Shown one piece after another: positions 19,457 through 29,287 of a DNA stretch of 64,000 nt. Positions within the stretch are counted from its first letter, which is position 1. The number at the start of each line of letters is the position of its first letter. Origin of the DNA: Bacteroidota bacterium (GTDB taxonomy: Bacteria; Bacteroidota; Bacteroidia; Bacteroidales; SZUA-534); NCBI GenBank assembly GCA_003250355.1, contig QKGS01000077.1, positions 1 to 64,000 on the forward strand. Direction: 5' to 3'. The notes under the pieces are model-generated. The model worked only from the letters and a program-made list of their open reading frames with translations. It was not told the origin of the DNA and did not search any database. The translations under genes and the position numbers were made by a program.

Positions 19457-20737
19457 CTACTTAACCTGTCGTAGCAACATTCCAGGTTCTACCTTTGCTC
19501 CTTTAAATTGGGTTGCACTAATTTCAGGATTTTCAATATCGCCCTCGCCCATATTATAACGGTTATCCCATATATTTTTCTTATCAACCTTAACCTGACC
19601 TACTTTTTTGTATATCGTTGTCTGTGTATGTTTGTCCCACACTTGCTCTAATACGTCAAATTTTTCGCCTCCTTCAAGACCTTCTTTCATTCCAATTTTG
19701 GCCTCTATCGGATCGTTATTAATAATTGGTGTTTTAGTTTTAAATACATCGTATTCTTTTTGAAGCTTGGTATAACCTTTGTCGATATTACGAATAGTTG
19801 CCAACTGAATAATATCGTTAAACTCTTTTCCTGCACTTATAAGTACAACCGATTTTGCTTTTTGGTATCCAACATAGTTTAGTTTAAAAATGGTTGTAGT
19901 ATCAAAAGCCGCAACACGAGTGCTATCAATATTATCGCTATATACCCAATAATTCATATAAAAATCGTTAGCTACTTCTTCATTCCAATCGAGTTGAAAT
20001 AAGTACGAAGTTGTAAATACCGAATAACCATCTTTTGTAGCATTGTAAGTAACATTAGCTGCTGCTTTGGCTGCTGCGCGTGCCAGTTCATTACTTATAT
20101 GGTCGGCAGCAGCAAGGGCAACATCTCTTACAGCTCGTGCATACGGTTCATTTTCAATAAAATTCATACCATTTACTACTATAAAAGTATTTTTCAATAA
20201 CTCTTCACCGGCATCTTTCAACGAAGCCAAACCTCTGATAGAACCCTTTGCTATTTCAGCTTCCATTGCCGAAGCATCGTACGAACCGCGCTCGTGAATA
20301 AGACTCATGTCGAAAGTACCATCGGGCTGACGGTTAAACCATTTGGCAACCATTTGATTGGCTGCTTTTGTTTGGTTGAAATAATTTGCAATAATATAAG
20401 GTAGCTCTGCTTCTACTTTTTTTACCTTCTCTTTTGCATCGCTTAAGTTTGTAGTATCTCCTGCCGATTTCATAAGCTCTATTGCCTCTTTCGATAAAGC
20501 ATAGTCCATCGGATTAAATATTTTTGCCTCAAGCGAATGGTCGTTATACTTATCGGGGAAAGGTGCCTGATTATAAAAACCTATTACCAAATCTTTATGC
20601 ATAAATGTTCCAAAATCCATAAGCATGGTATGCAATGAACTTCTGCGGTATGCTACATCATCAAGCTCTACTTTACGCTGAGCATTTACATTAGTAATAA
20701 GAGTAAATACAAATAATAAAAGGATTATTCTTTTCAT
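19457..20737 (-). CDS. Hypothetical secreted protein (426 aa)
   Basis: Signal peptide MKRIILLLFVFTLITNVNA; no family recognised. Confidence 0.8.
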   Translation of the reverse strand: MKRIILLLFVFTLITNVNAQRKVELDDVAYRRSSLHTMLMDFGTFMHKDLVIGFYNQAPFPDKYNDHSLEAKIFNPMDYALSKEAIELMKSAGDTTNLSDAKEKVKKVEAELPYIIANYFNQTKAANQMVAKWFNRQPDGTFDMSLIHERGSYDASAMEAEIAKGSIRGLASLKDAGEELLKNTFIVVNGMNFIENEPYARAVRDVALAAADHISNELARAAAKAAANVTYNATKDGYSVFTTSYLFQLDWNEEVANDFYMNYWVYSDNIDSTRVAAFDTTTIFKLNYVGYQKAKSVVLISAGKEFNDIIQLATIRNIDKGYTKLQKEYDVFKTKTPIINNDPIEAKIGMKEGLEGGEKFDVLEQVWDKHTQTTIYKKVGQVKVDKKNIWDNRYNMGEGDIENPEISATQFKGAKVEPGMLLRQVK

Positions 20738-20836
20738 AGTTTCATTTTAAATGGTTAATAATTTTTTTTAAAATAATGAGGCAATGTAGTATTTATTTAT
20801 AACATACAAACTACCATTTTGATCAAAAATGTACAT

Positions 20837-20876
20837 AAAAAAAGCCTTGCTTTTTTATCAACAAGGCTTTGAAATT
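20837..20876 (-). terminator. Terminator of the SulP gene
   Basis: aaaaAAAGCCTTGcttttttatcaaCAAGGCTTTgaaattt; T tract on minus strand. Confidence 0.7.
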
Positions 20877-20887
20877 TTATTCATAAC

Positions 20888-22438
20888 CTATGCAAGTTTA
20901 TTTGAGGCAACTTTATATTTGGGATCTTCTAAATAATTTACCTCAATTATAGCCGATGCATTATCGAGTAATTCTCTGCTATCGCTCGACAAATGTCGTA
21001 GCAAAACCTTTTTACCATCGGAAGCATACTTTTCGGTAAGTTTATTTAATGCCTCTATTGCCGAATGGTCAAGTACTCTCGATTTCATAAAATCAATTAT
21101 TACAATCTCGGGGTCGTTTTTTACATCGAACCTGTCGTTAAAAGCCGAAACCGATGCAAAGAATAATGGCCCATCTACTTCATATACTTTATTTCCATCC
21201 TTATCAATACTTGGACGTGCGTGAATATTGGTTGCATGCTGCCATGCAAATACAAGTGCCGATATTATTATTCCTATAAATACAGCTACTGCTAAATTAT
21301 GGAAAAATACCGTTACCAATGCCACGGTAAGCATAACTATAACATCGGAAAGTGGCATATTGCGAAACATTTTTAAACTAGCCCATTCAAAAGTACCTAC
21401 CGAAACCATAAACATAACTCCAACAAGTGCTGCCATTGGTACCCGCTCTATTAGCGACGACCCAAACAAAATAAACATAAGCAATGTAACCGGAGCTACA
21501 ATAGTAGATAGCTTTTTTCGTGCACCTGAACTAACGTTTATAATACTTTGCCCAATCATAGCACAACCACCCATACCGCTAAAGAAACCACACACAAGGT
21601 TTGCTAACCCCTGGGCTACGCTCTCCTTATTACCGCGTCCGCGTGTTTCTGTCATTTCATCAATTACTGTAAGGGTTAATAGGCTCTCTATTAAACCAAC
21701 CATTGCCATTATCAACGAGTATGGAAATACTATTTTTAGTGTCTCAAAACTTAGTGGCACTTTGGGTAAATGGAATTTTGGTAAACCTCCTTTTATTGAT
21801 GCAATATCGCCAACTGTTTTGGTTTCTATACCAAAAGCAATAATTATAGCCGATACTACTAATATTGCTGTTAAAGGTGCCGGTATTGCCTTGGTTATTT
21901 TTGGCAACAAATAAATAATAGCCATAGTTAGTATAACAAAACCAACCATTACTACCATCGGAACACCTGTTAACCACGATTCTGCACCATTTACAGAAGT
22001 ATTTTTAAAATGAGTTAGCTGAGCCATAAATATTACTATTGCCAAGCCATTTACAAAACCAAACATAACAGAGTGAGGCACCATACGTATAAATTTCCCA
22101 AGCTTTAATACTCCTACCAGTATTTGTATTAACCCCATTACCACAACTGCTGCAAACAAATACTCAACTCCGTGAGTTGCCACAAGGCTTACTACTACTA
22201 CTGCAATAGCTCCGGTTGCTCCAGATATCATTCCCGGACGACCTCCCAATAACGCTGTGATTATTCCTATAAAAAAAGCTGAATATAATCCTATCAAAGG
22301 GCTAACGCCCGCTATAAGCGAAAAGGCAACTGCTTCAGGAACCAGTGCAAGAGCAACTGTTAACCCCGATAATACTTCATTTTTTACATTACTCTCCTTC
22401 TCTTTTACTCGGTCTATTAATCCTGAAATCACACCCAT
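20888..22438 (-). CDS. SulP-family anion (sulfate) transporter with STAS domain
   Basis: '[60 protein letters not shown]' plus C-terminal STAS '[19 protein letters not shown]'. Confidence 0.94.
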   Translation of the reverse strand: MGVISGLIDRVKEKESNVKNEVLSGLTVALALVPEAVAFSLIAGVSPLIGLYSAFFIGIITALLGGRPGMISGATGAIAVVVVSLVATHGVEYLFAAVVVMGLIQILVGVLKLGKFIRMVPHSVMFGFVNGLAIVIFMAQLTHFKNTSVNGAESWLTGVPMVVMVGFVILTMAIIYLLPKITKAIPAPLTAILVVSAIIIAFGIETKTVGDIASIKGGLPKFHLPKVPLSFETLKIVFPYSLIMAMVGLIESLLTLTVIDEMTETRGRGNKESVAQGLANLVCGFFSGMGGCAMIGQSIINVSSGARKKLSTIVAPVTLLMFILFGSSLIERVPMAALVGVMFMVSVGTFEWASLKMFRNMPLSDVIVMLTVALVTVFFHNLAVAVFIGIIISALVFAWQHATNIHARPSIDKDGNKVYEVDGPLFFASVSAFNDRFDVKNDPEIVIIDFMKSRVLDHSAIEALNKLTEKYASDGKKVLLRHLSSDSRELLDNASAIIEVNYLEDPKYKVASNKLA

Positions 22439-22516
22439 TTATTACTTTTTTTAAAATATTAGTTTATGTATGTGCAAAAATAGTTATTCAAAATACAATA
22501 CAATAAAAAGGAGGTA

Positions 22517-24055
22517 CTAATTACCCATTGTTTCCATTTTCTTTTTGAACCACTCTATCTGTTTCTCCTTTTCTTTCAACTCCTGCTCTACCTTTCTCTG
22601 ACCTGTAAAATCGTACGATACTCCCAAAATATTTGAGTTTCCGGTAACATTATTATCAAATGGTACTTTAATTGTTTGGAGTATTCTTTTTGTTCCATCG
22701 GGCAATGATATTGATTGCTCTGGAAGCTTAACTGTTTCATTTTCAAGCAACACTCGCTGATCACTCTTAAATATTTCGTTTAACTCATCACGGTTACTTA
22801 TCAGGTCGTTATCGGCACAGCCCAATAGTGCATCGGCGGTAGTGTTAAAAAGCTTTGCCTGTGCTTTATTTGCTACTATATACCTGCGCTTATCGTTCTT
22901 TATAAATATTGGGAAAGGTATCATATCTATAATCTTACGCATAAGATTTTCGCTCTCTTCCAACTCTTTTTGCTTTATCTGCATCTCCTCTTTCTGTATA
23001 TGCATTTCCTGCATATTTAGCTTAAGTTCCTCTTCCTGCCTCGATAAATTTTCGGCCTGCTCCTGCGACTGCTTCAATAACTCCGAAGTAGTTTCATTTA
23101 ATCTGTTTGCCGATACTGTTGCTGCAAAATTCTCGGCTATTTTTTCTATAAACTCACGCTCATACTCTTTCATCTCAGTAAACGATGCAAGCTCAATAGC
23201 TCCTATTACCTGGTTATCGGTAATAAGAGGAACTAAAAACAAACATCGTGGCCCGGCATTACCAAGTCCCGAACTTATATTCATGTAATTGGCAGGTAAA
23301 TCATTCATATAAATACTCTGTTTTTCAAAGCACACTGCCGATAGCAACCCCTCATCGGAACTTATATTTATATTTGTAGCCTTTTCTCTGTCGTATGCAT
23401 ATGCTGCCACCATTTCAAGCTTATTATTGTTTCCATCACTATTAGAAAGCAAAAATACACCACCCTGATTATACCCTAAATACTTAACCAACTCTGTTAA
23501 AAGCCGTTGCGATATATAATTAGTTCCCCGGTTACTTCGCAACAAATCAGAAAACAATGCTATCCCTTGATTAGTCCAGTTTCTAATATTCTCTTTTGCT
23601 TTCCACTCCTCTTCCTCGGTTTTTAACTTATGTAAATACTCATTGATGAGGGTAACCGATTTATAAACTAAATCATTGGTATTTCTATTAACTGCAACAT
23701 TAGATATTTTACCCAACGATAATGATTCTGAATGTAACAATAAATCAGAATAACGTCTTCCTACTCTGTAAATACCCCTGAATATTTTTGATTGTTGAAT
23801 TATTTGAGGTGTTATTTGTACCGACTTGCCTTCAGCTATTAAACCAACATACTCATATACCTTTTGTAAATACTTAAAGTACAATATTGTTATACATACC
23901 AACACCAACAATAAACTCAAAATAGTACTTGCAAAAAATAATTCCCGCACTAAACTCTCAATATGTACGCTATACATTACTATTACTAATAATATAGCCA
24001 ATACTGTACCTGCGAACATTAATACAAATGCACGCTTAAATACATCTTTAAACAT
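22517..24055 (-). CDS. Membrane protein with GAF and PAS domains, no recognisable output domain
   Basis: Two N-terminal TMs, GAF ('LGYNQGGVFLLSNSDG...FLVPLITDNQVIGAIELAS'), coiled coil, PAS ('MRKIIDMIPFPIFIKNDKRRYIVANKAQAKLF'). Confidence 0.85.
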   Translation of the reverse strand: MFKDVFKRAFVLMFAGTVLAILLVIVMYSVHIESLVRELFFASTILSLLLVLVCITILYFKYLQKVYEYVGLIAEGKSVQITPQIIQQSKIFRGIYRVGRRYSDLLLHSESLSLGKISNVAVNRNTNDLVYKSVTLINEYLHKLKTEEEEWKAKENIRNWTNQGIALFSDLLRSNRGTNYISQRLLTELVKYLGYNQGGVFLLSNSDGNNNKLEMVAAYAYDREKATNINISSDEGLLSAVCFEKQSIYMNDLPANYMNISSGLGNAGPRCLFLVPLITDNQVIGAIELASFTEMKEYEREFIEKIAENFAATVSANRLNETTSELLKQSQEQAENLSRQEEELKLNMQEMHIQKEEMQIKQKELEESENLMRKIIDMIPFPIFIKNDKRRYIVANKAQAKLFNTTADALLGCADNDLISNRDELNEIFKSDQRVLLENETVKLPEQSISLPDGTKRILQTIKVPFDNNVTGNSNILGVSYDFTGQRKVEQELKEKEKQIEWFKKKMETMGN

Positions 24056-24493
24056 GATAATAAACTTAAATAAAATGAAAAATGAATAAATAAATTGCTC
24101 AGTTATTGAGAATAATTATCCGGAATGTTTAAAAATGTGTTTTTTTACTTTTGTCATGATTTCGGTGTGTTTTTGTGTGGGGCAAAAATAATAATATTTA
24201 TTATTTTTTTCAATACCACCCCAAAATAAACCAGCACCTTGTTTGAAATTTATATATTTTCAAACACAATACCCCAATTTATATCATCGAAATTTCAAAT
24301 AACTCATAAAACAATTACAATACATAAAATCCAAAACAAACACATTTTAATATTAAGCACAGTGCAATACTCTATCAAATATTTAAACTACTCCAAATTA
24401 AATCATTGTTAATTCGTCAAAAAAGACCTACTTAACTTACTTAACACTTAACCGTAATACTATATTTGTCGCTTAATTACAAATATTAACAAC

Positions 24494-25036
24494 ATGAAAA
24501 AGCTACTATTACTTTTTGCTTTTGCAACTACGTTAGTTGCGGCACACAGTCAAATTCTGAACACCGGGCAAACCCTTAAAAAAGGAAAATTCTCAATGGG
24601 TGTAGCACCAGGTATTATTGCAAACGGCAATACCGACTTTATACTTTGGGGACATGCAGGCATTGGCCTTACCAACGGCATAGACCTAGGAACACGAATT
24701 GGAGTTCTTGGCTCAGGTGATATTTACTTTGGTGCCGATGTTGAATTTGCAATTCAAAAATACCTTTCGTTTGCTGCAGGTGCACATACATGGGGCAACT
24801 TTGGTCTTGATGCAACTCTTCTTGGTACAATCGACATAAAAAAAGGTGTATACCTGTATGGTGGTGCCGACCTCGATGTAGCCTTTGGCAACAACGATGT
24901 ATTCTTCCCTTTATGGCTTCCTGTAGGAATTGAAGTAATGATAAAAAATAAAATGAGCTTCCTGTTCGAAGCATGTATTGGTGTTACCGACCCTGCTCCG
25001 CATTTAATTAACGGTGGATTAAATTTTTATTTTTAA
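24494..25036 (+). CDS. Secreted/outer-membrane small beta-barrel-like protein
   Basis: Signal peptide MKKLLLLFAFATTLVAAHSQ, Gly/aromatic alternating strands, C-terminal GGLNFYF. Confidence 0.7.
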   Translation: MKKLLLLFAFATTLVAAHSQILNTGQTLKKGKFSMGVAPGIIANGNTDFILWGHAGIGLTNGIDLGTRIGVLGSGDIYFGADVEFAIQKYLSFAAGAHTWGNFGLDATLLGTIDIKKGVYLYGGADLDVAFGNNDVFFPLWLPVGIEVMIKNKMSFLFEACIGVTDPAPHLINGGLNFYF

Positions 25037-25824
25037 ATAAAAATTTCCCCTTTTAAATAAACCTTGGCTTTACCGGCAATTTTTACCCTATCGCCACAAA
25101 TAACGCAATGAACAGTACCGCGGCGTTCTGAAAGTTGGCGGGCAGTGAATTCGATTTTGCCGGTTCTGCTTTTCCAATAAGGAATTAACGTAGTAAACGA
25201 CGAACCTGTTACATGATCTTCGGGTATACCCGATTGTGGTGCAAAAAAGCGCGACACAAAATCAACTTCCTCGCCCGGAGCTGTTACTATAACCCCGCGG
25301 TAGTTTGCATCTGCCATAGCCGAAAAATTTGGTTTTATGGCTCTAATATCTTTTTCGGTTTCATATACAAGCATACAATCGGAACGACCAAAATAACACT
25401 CTTTAGGCTTTTTACCTATTTCGGTATACAAATCAGCCATTTCATCTAATGGAAACTCATGAAGCTCATCGGCCGGAAAATCGAGTTCAAGAAAAGCTCC
25501 TTTGTTTTCAACACTCAAATCGCCACTAGTACGTGAATAAAAGGTTACTTTATCTTTATTGGGTTCAAGAAATTGCAATACAACCAAACCGGCTGCTAGT
25601 GTCGCATGACCACACAAGTCAACTTCGGTAGTGGGTGTAAACCAACGTATCTCGTATTTATTATGAATTTTTACAATAAATGCAGTTTCCGACAAATTAT
25701 TCTCAGCTGCTATCTTCAGCATTAAATTACTGTCTATCCAGTCTTTTAAAACTACTACTGCGGCAGGATTGCCGGTAAAAACATCTTCGGCAAAAGCATC
25801 GATCTGGAATATTTGAAACTTCAT
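25033..25824 (-). CDS. PhzF-family isomerase
   Basis: 'FQIDAFAEDVFTGNPAAVVVL', 'NNLSETAFIV', 'EVDLCGHATLAA', 'EDHVTGSSFTTLIPYW'. Confidence 0.93.
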   Translation of the reverse strand: MKFQIFQIDAFAEDVFTGNPAAVVVLKDWIDSNLMLKIAAENNLSETAFIVKIHNKYEIRWFTPTTEVDLCGHATLAAGLVVLQFLEPNKDKVTFYSRTSGDLSVENKGAFLELDFPADELHEFPLDEMADLYTEIGKKPKECYFGRSDCMLVYETEKDIRAIKPNFSAMADANYRGVIVTAPGEEVDFVSRFFAPQSGIPEDHVTGSSFTTLIPYWKSRTGKIEFTARQLSERRGTVHCVICGDRVKIAGKAKVYLKGEIFI

Positions 25825-25917
25825 AGTTGAGTAATTAATTTAACTCAAAAAATATACTAATTATTCCCGAATTATCATAACATACTAATCATATAAAAAA
25901 TAGTACTCTATCAACAA

Positions 25918-26955
25918 TCAATTGATATAAACCGACTTAACCCTAAGCATTTCATTTAAAAATTTTTCAGGTTCTTCGGTAAGTGGCCTATGTGCCGATT
26001 CATTAAACCAAACTATCTCCTTGGTATTTTGTGTATTTAAGAAATTGAAATACTTTTCGGCCAATTTCGATGACACCAAATTATCATATTTACCCAAAAA
26101 GAAATACACCGGCACCTTAACCTCAGGAACCTGTTTAAAAAGGTTTATTGCCATCATATCGTCCCACAAAGTTCTACCCGAATACTTTGAATGAATAAGC
26201 AACCTAAATTTGTCAGCAAGAGAATATTCCGGAGTTCGGAACACATCTTTAACTATATCGAAGTTTACATATGGTTTCTCTGTATTTACATTATGTACTA
26301 TTCCACCATATGTGTATACCCATTTTCTAACTTTCAAAGCATCATCAAGCGAATAGTGAGCTGTATCAATATTACTGAGTTCTTCTAACGCTTGCGTGTT
26401 ATTATTAGCTTTCGATTCTTTTGTTGCATAAGAAAGACACAGCCGTTCATTTGTATACAAATCAACCGACTGCCCCGAACCAACGTAAGCAATAACATTT
26501 TCAGGGTGTTGTGCCACATAAAGCATTCCTAGATTTGTTCCCCATGAGTGCCCCCAAAGAAATACTTTTTCTTTGTTCATTATTCTCTTTGAATATTCTA
26601 TAACCTCATGCAAATCATGCAAAAGTGTATCGGTAGTCATTGACTCTTCTTTTACTTTTCGGCTAAGCGATTTTGCTGTACCTCGCTGTTCCCAATACAC
26701 TATGGTAAAATGTTTTTCTAAATTTGAAAAATTATTGATATACGGAAATAAAGGATATCCTGGCCCTCCGTGTACATGAACCAATACCGGATTCGATATA
26801 TTTTTACCCCGAATTACAATACCTTGCTCTACTCCTCCTATCACTACTTTATCACTTAACAGTACCGAATCGGCATTGTTATATACCAAATGCGATACCG
26901 AACATGAAATACATAACAGCAGAAATATTGCAAAATATAAAATCCTTCTTATCAT
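25918..26955 (-). CDS. Alpha/beta hydrolase (prolyl aminopeptidase-like), exported
   Basis: 'VLVHVHGGPGYPLFPY', 'VYWEQRGTAKSL', nucleophile elbow 'LWGHSWGTNLGM'; lipobox-like 'LLCISCSVS'. Confidence 0.88.
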   Translation of the reverse strand: MIRRILYFAIFLLLCISCSVSHLVYNNADSVLLSDKVVIGGVEQGIVIRGKNISNPVLVHVHGGPGYPLFPYINNFSNLEKHFTIVYWEQRGTAKSLSRKVKEESMTTDTLLHDLHEVIEYSKRIMNKEKVFLWGHSWGTNLGMLYVAQHPENVIAYVGSGQSVDLYTNERLCLSYATKESKANNNTQALEELSNIDTAHYSLDDALKVRKWVYTYGGIVHNVNTEKPYVNFDIVKDVFRTPEYSLADKFRLLIHSKYSGRTLWDDMMAINLFKQVPEVKVPVYFFLGKYDNLVSSKLAEKYFNFLNTQNTKEIVWFNESAHRPLTEEPEKFLNEMLRVKSVYIN

Positions 26956-26973
26956 GATACTAACATCAAAAAA

Positions 26974-28053
26974 TCAGCTTGCTGCCAACTTCTCACTACT
27001 TATTTGTAATTGAGATATTTCCGACTGCTCACTTATACGATAATTTGTAATAGATGATACAATCTCTTTAACTAAACGAATACTTTTTATCCCCTCAATA
27101 CTGTAACCTGCCACCCATACATTTTTATACGATGCTTTAAAAGCAGAACGCTCTATAACTTTCATTGCACGCATTACAGTTATTGTTTTTACTATTTTCT
27201 TTAAAAATTTCACCCTGTTTATAACAAATTCCAGCCAATTAGCCTTTAATCCTATTTCCTGAACATAAGGTGTATTTATTACTGTAAGCGGTGAACCCGA
27301 CATTTTATTAGTTATTACTATATCGTTGGCTCCATAGTCAATTAAAGCCTGCTTGTATTGTTGTGACACACTACACTCTTCTGAAGCTATAAAAGCCGTT
27401 CCTACCGATACTCCTGCTACTCCTAGCTCCATAGTTTCTTTATAACTTTTATTATCGAAAATTCCTCCGGCAGCTATTACAGGAATATTACAGTTTGCCT
27501 GAATTTCTTCAACAAGCTCTTTTTTGCCCATTTTTCCCAAATGACCACCGGTACGGTTACATACAGCTATAACGGCATCGGCTCCAAGTTGTTCAACTTT
27601 TTGTGCCTGTTTTAAATTAACAACATCACAAAATACCTTAATACCTAAAGGCTTACATTCATCTATTACTTTTTTAGGATTACCCAGCGAAGTGATTATA
27701 TAATCAACCCTTGTTTCAAGTAATACCTTTAACTGCTGCTTAACCTTCGGATTCGACCTGTTTACAATAAGATTTACTCCAAATGGTTTATCGCTAGCCT
27801 CTCTAATAGTTAATATTGCTTTGCGCAAATCATCGCTTTTTCTGTAGTTCAATGCCGGAATTGCACCTGTTATTCCTGCTTCAAGCCCCGCTATTATCAT
27901 TTTGGTATTCGATACCAAAAACATAGGAGCCATAATTATAGGATACTCAATATTGAGTATCGCTGTTAGCCCGTTTTTCAAAAACCCTCCTGCCTTTATT
28001 AGTCTGTTTAGTTTAACGTATTTTTGTGATAAAAGGTTCAAAAATACGCTCAA
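26974..28053 (-). CDS. Nitronate monooxygenase-family FMN protein
   Basis: 'YPIIMAPMFLVSNTKMIIAGLEAGITGAIPALNYR', 'CNRTGGHLG', 'PVIAAGGIFDN', 'GVAGVSVGTAFIASEE'. Confidence 0.88.
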   Translation of the reverse strand: MSVFLNLLSQKYVKLNRLIKAGGFLKNGLTAILNIEYPIIMAPMFLVSNTKMIIAGLEAGITGAIPALNYRKSDDLRKAILTIREASDKPFGVNLIVNRSNPKVKQQLKVLLETRVDYIITSLGNPKKVIDECKPLGIKVFCDVVNLKQAQKVEQLGADAVIAVCNRTGGHLGKMGKKELVEEIQANCNIPVIAAGGIFDNKSYKETMELGVAGVSVGTAFIASEECSVSQQYKQALIDYGANDIVITNKMSGSPLTVINTPYVQEIGLKANWLEFVINRVKFLKKIVKTITVMRAMKVIERSAFKASYKNVWVAGYSIEGIKSIRLVKEIVSSITNYRISEQSEISQLQISSEKLAAS

Positions 28054-28086
28054 AGCTAAACAAAATAGAGAGAATATGAAAAATGA

Positions 28087-29175
28087 CTATATTTTAATCC
28101 CTATTCCCCACTCAACATACTGAGCTTTAAACGCATGAGCCTTAATTGAAATATTGGCAAATACGTTATCGATAAAGTAATATCGGAATGCTACCCGCTC
28201 ATAAAACGGCAGTTCATACATTTTGGGTAACCATGCATAAAAACCAAGTTGGACAGCCATTCTGAATTTATCGGCTATAAGTTCTGTCGATAAAAAACCG
28301 GCGTAACTCAGCTGTTGGTTAACCGATGCTCGGGGACCAAATTCTGAAGTATCGGAAAGAAAACTATTATAAAACACATCCATACCTAACCCCAGAGTCC
28401 GTTTCCGATTCATACGCTTATGTCCGGCAACCGATACTACTGAGCTGTAATACAAATTGGGTTTATCTTGCCCTATTGCACTATAACCGCCTGCATACAT
28501 GGCTGTAAATTCATAGTTCTTAAAATCAAATGGAGCCGCTTTTTTAAACCTTACAGGTTCTTTAGAAAGTAAATACGAAGCCGAAACAAATGCACTTGCC
28601 ATATTTAATCCCAGATTAGGGTGTTTCATAGAACCATTGCTAAAGTGCTGAAACTTAACACCTGCACCTAACTCTACATTTGGTGTAAGCCTGTATTTCC
28701 ACGATGTTAAAAAATCGACATATACATTGTTCTCTGTTCCTATTGCAACATTTTCGGGGTTCGATATTGAATCGTATTCATTCAAATTAAAGCTTAATCC
28801 GAAGCCCCAGCTTGTACTCCAGTAAAACTTTTCGCTACGCACAAATGGAAATTCCATAAAGCCAAATACCGCAAGTGGATTACCTATTATTGGATTATTA
28901 AAATATCCGGAGTAAAAACCGACACCATAAGTAGGATATTTGAATAATTCGTGCCAGTGCTTACTACCTGTAGTTTGTACCCCAAGCCGTAATTCATGAC
29001 CTAAATATGGCTTATTGGCTTTCATGTCGGACATAGCTTTCCGATGAATAAGTAACTGCCCGGCATAGCCCTGATACTCTATTTTTGGATATACTTTTGT
29101 ACTATCTGTACTTTGTCCAATTGCAGCAAATGGAATTAATAAAAATATTAAAAAAGAATAAATAACTGTTTTCAT
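28087..29175 (-). CDS. Acyloxyacyl hydrolase / PagL-like lipid A deacylase family outer-membrane protein
   Basis: Signal peptide; 'VKFQHFSNGSMKHPNLGLN' matches the PagL-type His-Ser active-site region. Confidence 0.82.
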   Translation of the reverse strand: MKTVIYSFLIFLLIPFAAIGQSTDSTKVYPKIEYQGYAGQLLIHRKAMSDMKANKPYLGHELRLGVQTTGSKHWHELFKYPTYGVGFYSGYFNNPIIGNPLAVFGFMEFPFVRSEKFYWSTSWGFGLSFNLNEYDSISNPENVAIGTENNVYVDFLTSWKYRLTPNVELGAGVKFQHFSNGSMKHPNLGLNMASAFVSASYLLSKEPVRFKKAAPFDFKNYEFTAMYAGGYSAIGQDKPNLYYSSVVSVAGHKRMNRKRTLGLGMDVFYNSFLSDTSEFGPRASVNQQLSYAGFLSTELIADKFRMAVQLGFYAWLPKMYELPFYERVAFRYYFIDNVFANISIKAHAFKAQYVEWGIGIKI

Positions 29176-29287
29176 GAAATTCTAATGAAAAATTTTATTG
29201 ATGGCGAAAGTAATTTTTTTATTTTTAAATAAACTAAGAGCCGTTAGTAATTTTATTATTTTGGTTTAGTCGTTAATTGTTATATAA

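Noticed and set aside
21228-21914. 228-aa plus-strand ORF
   Set aside because: Antisense shadow of the SulP transporter gene.
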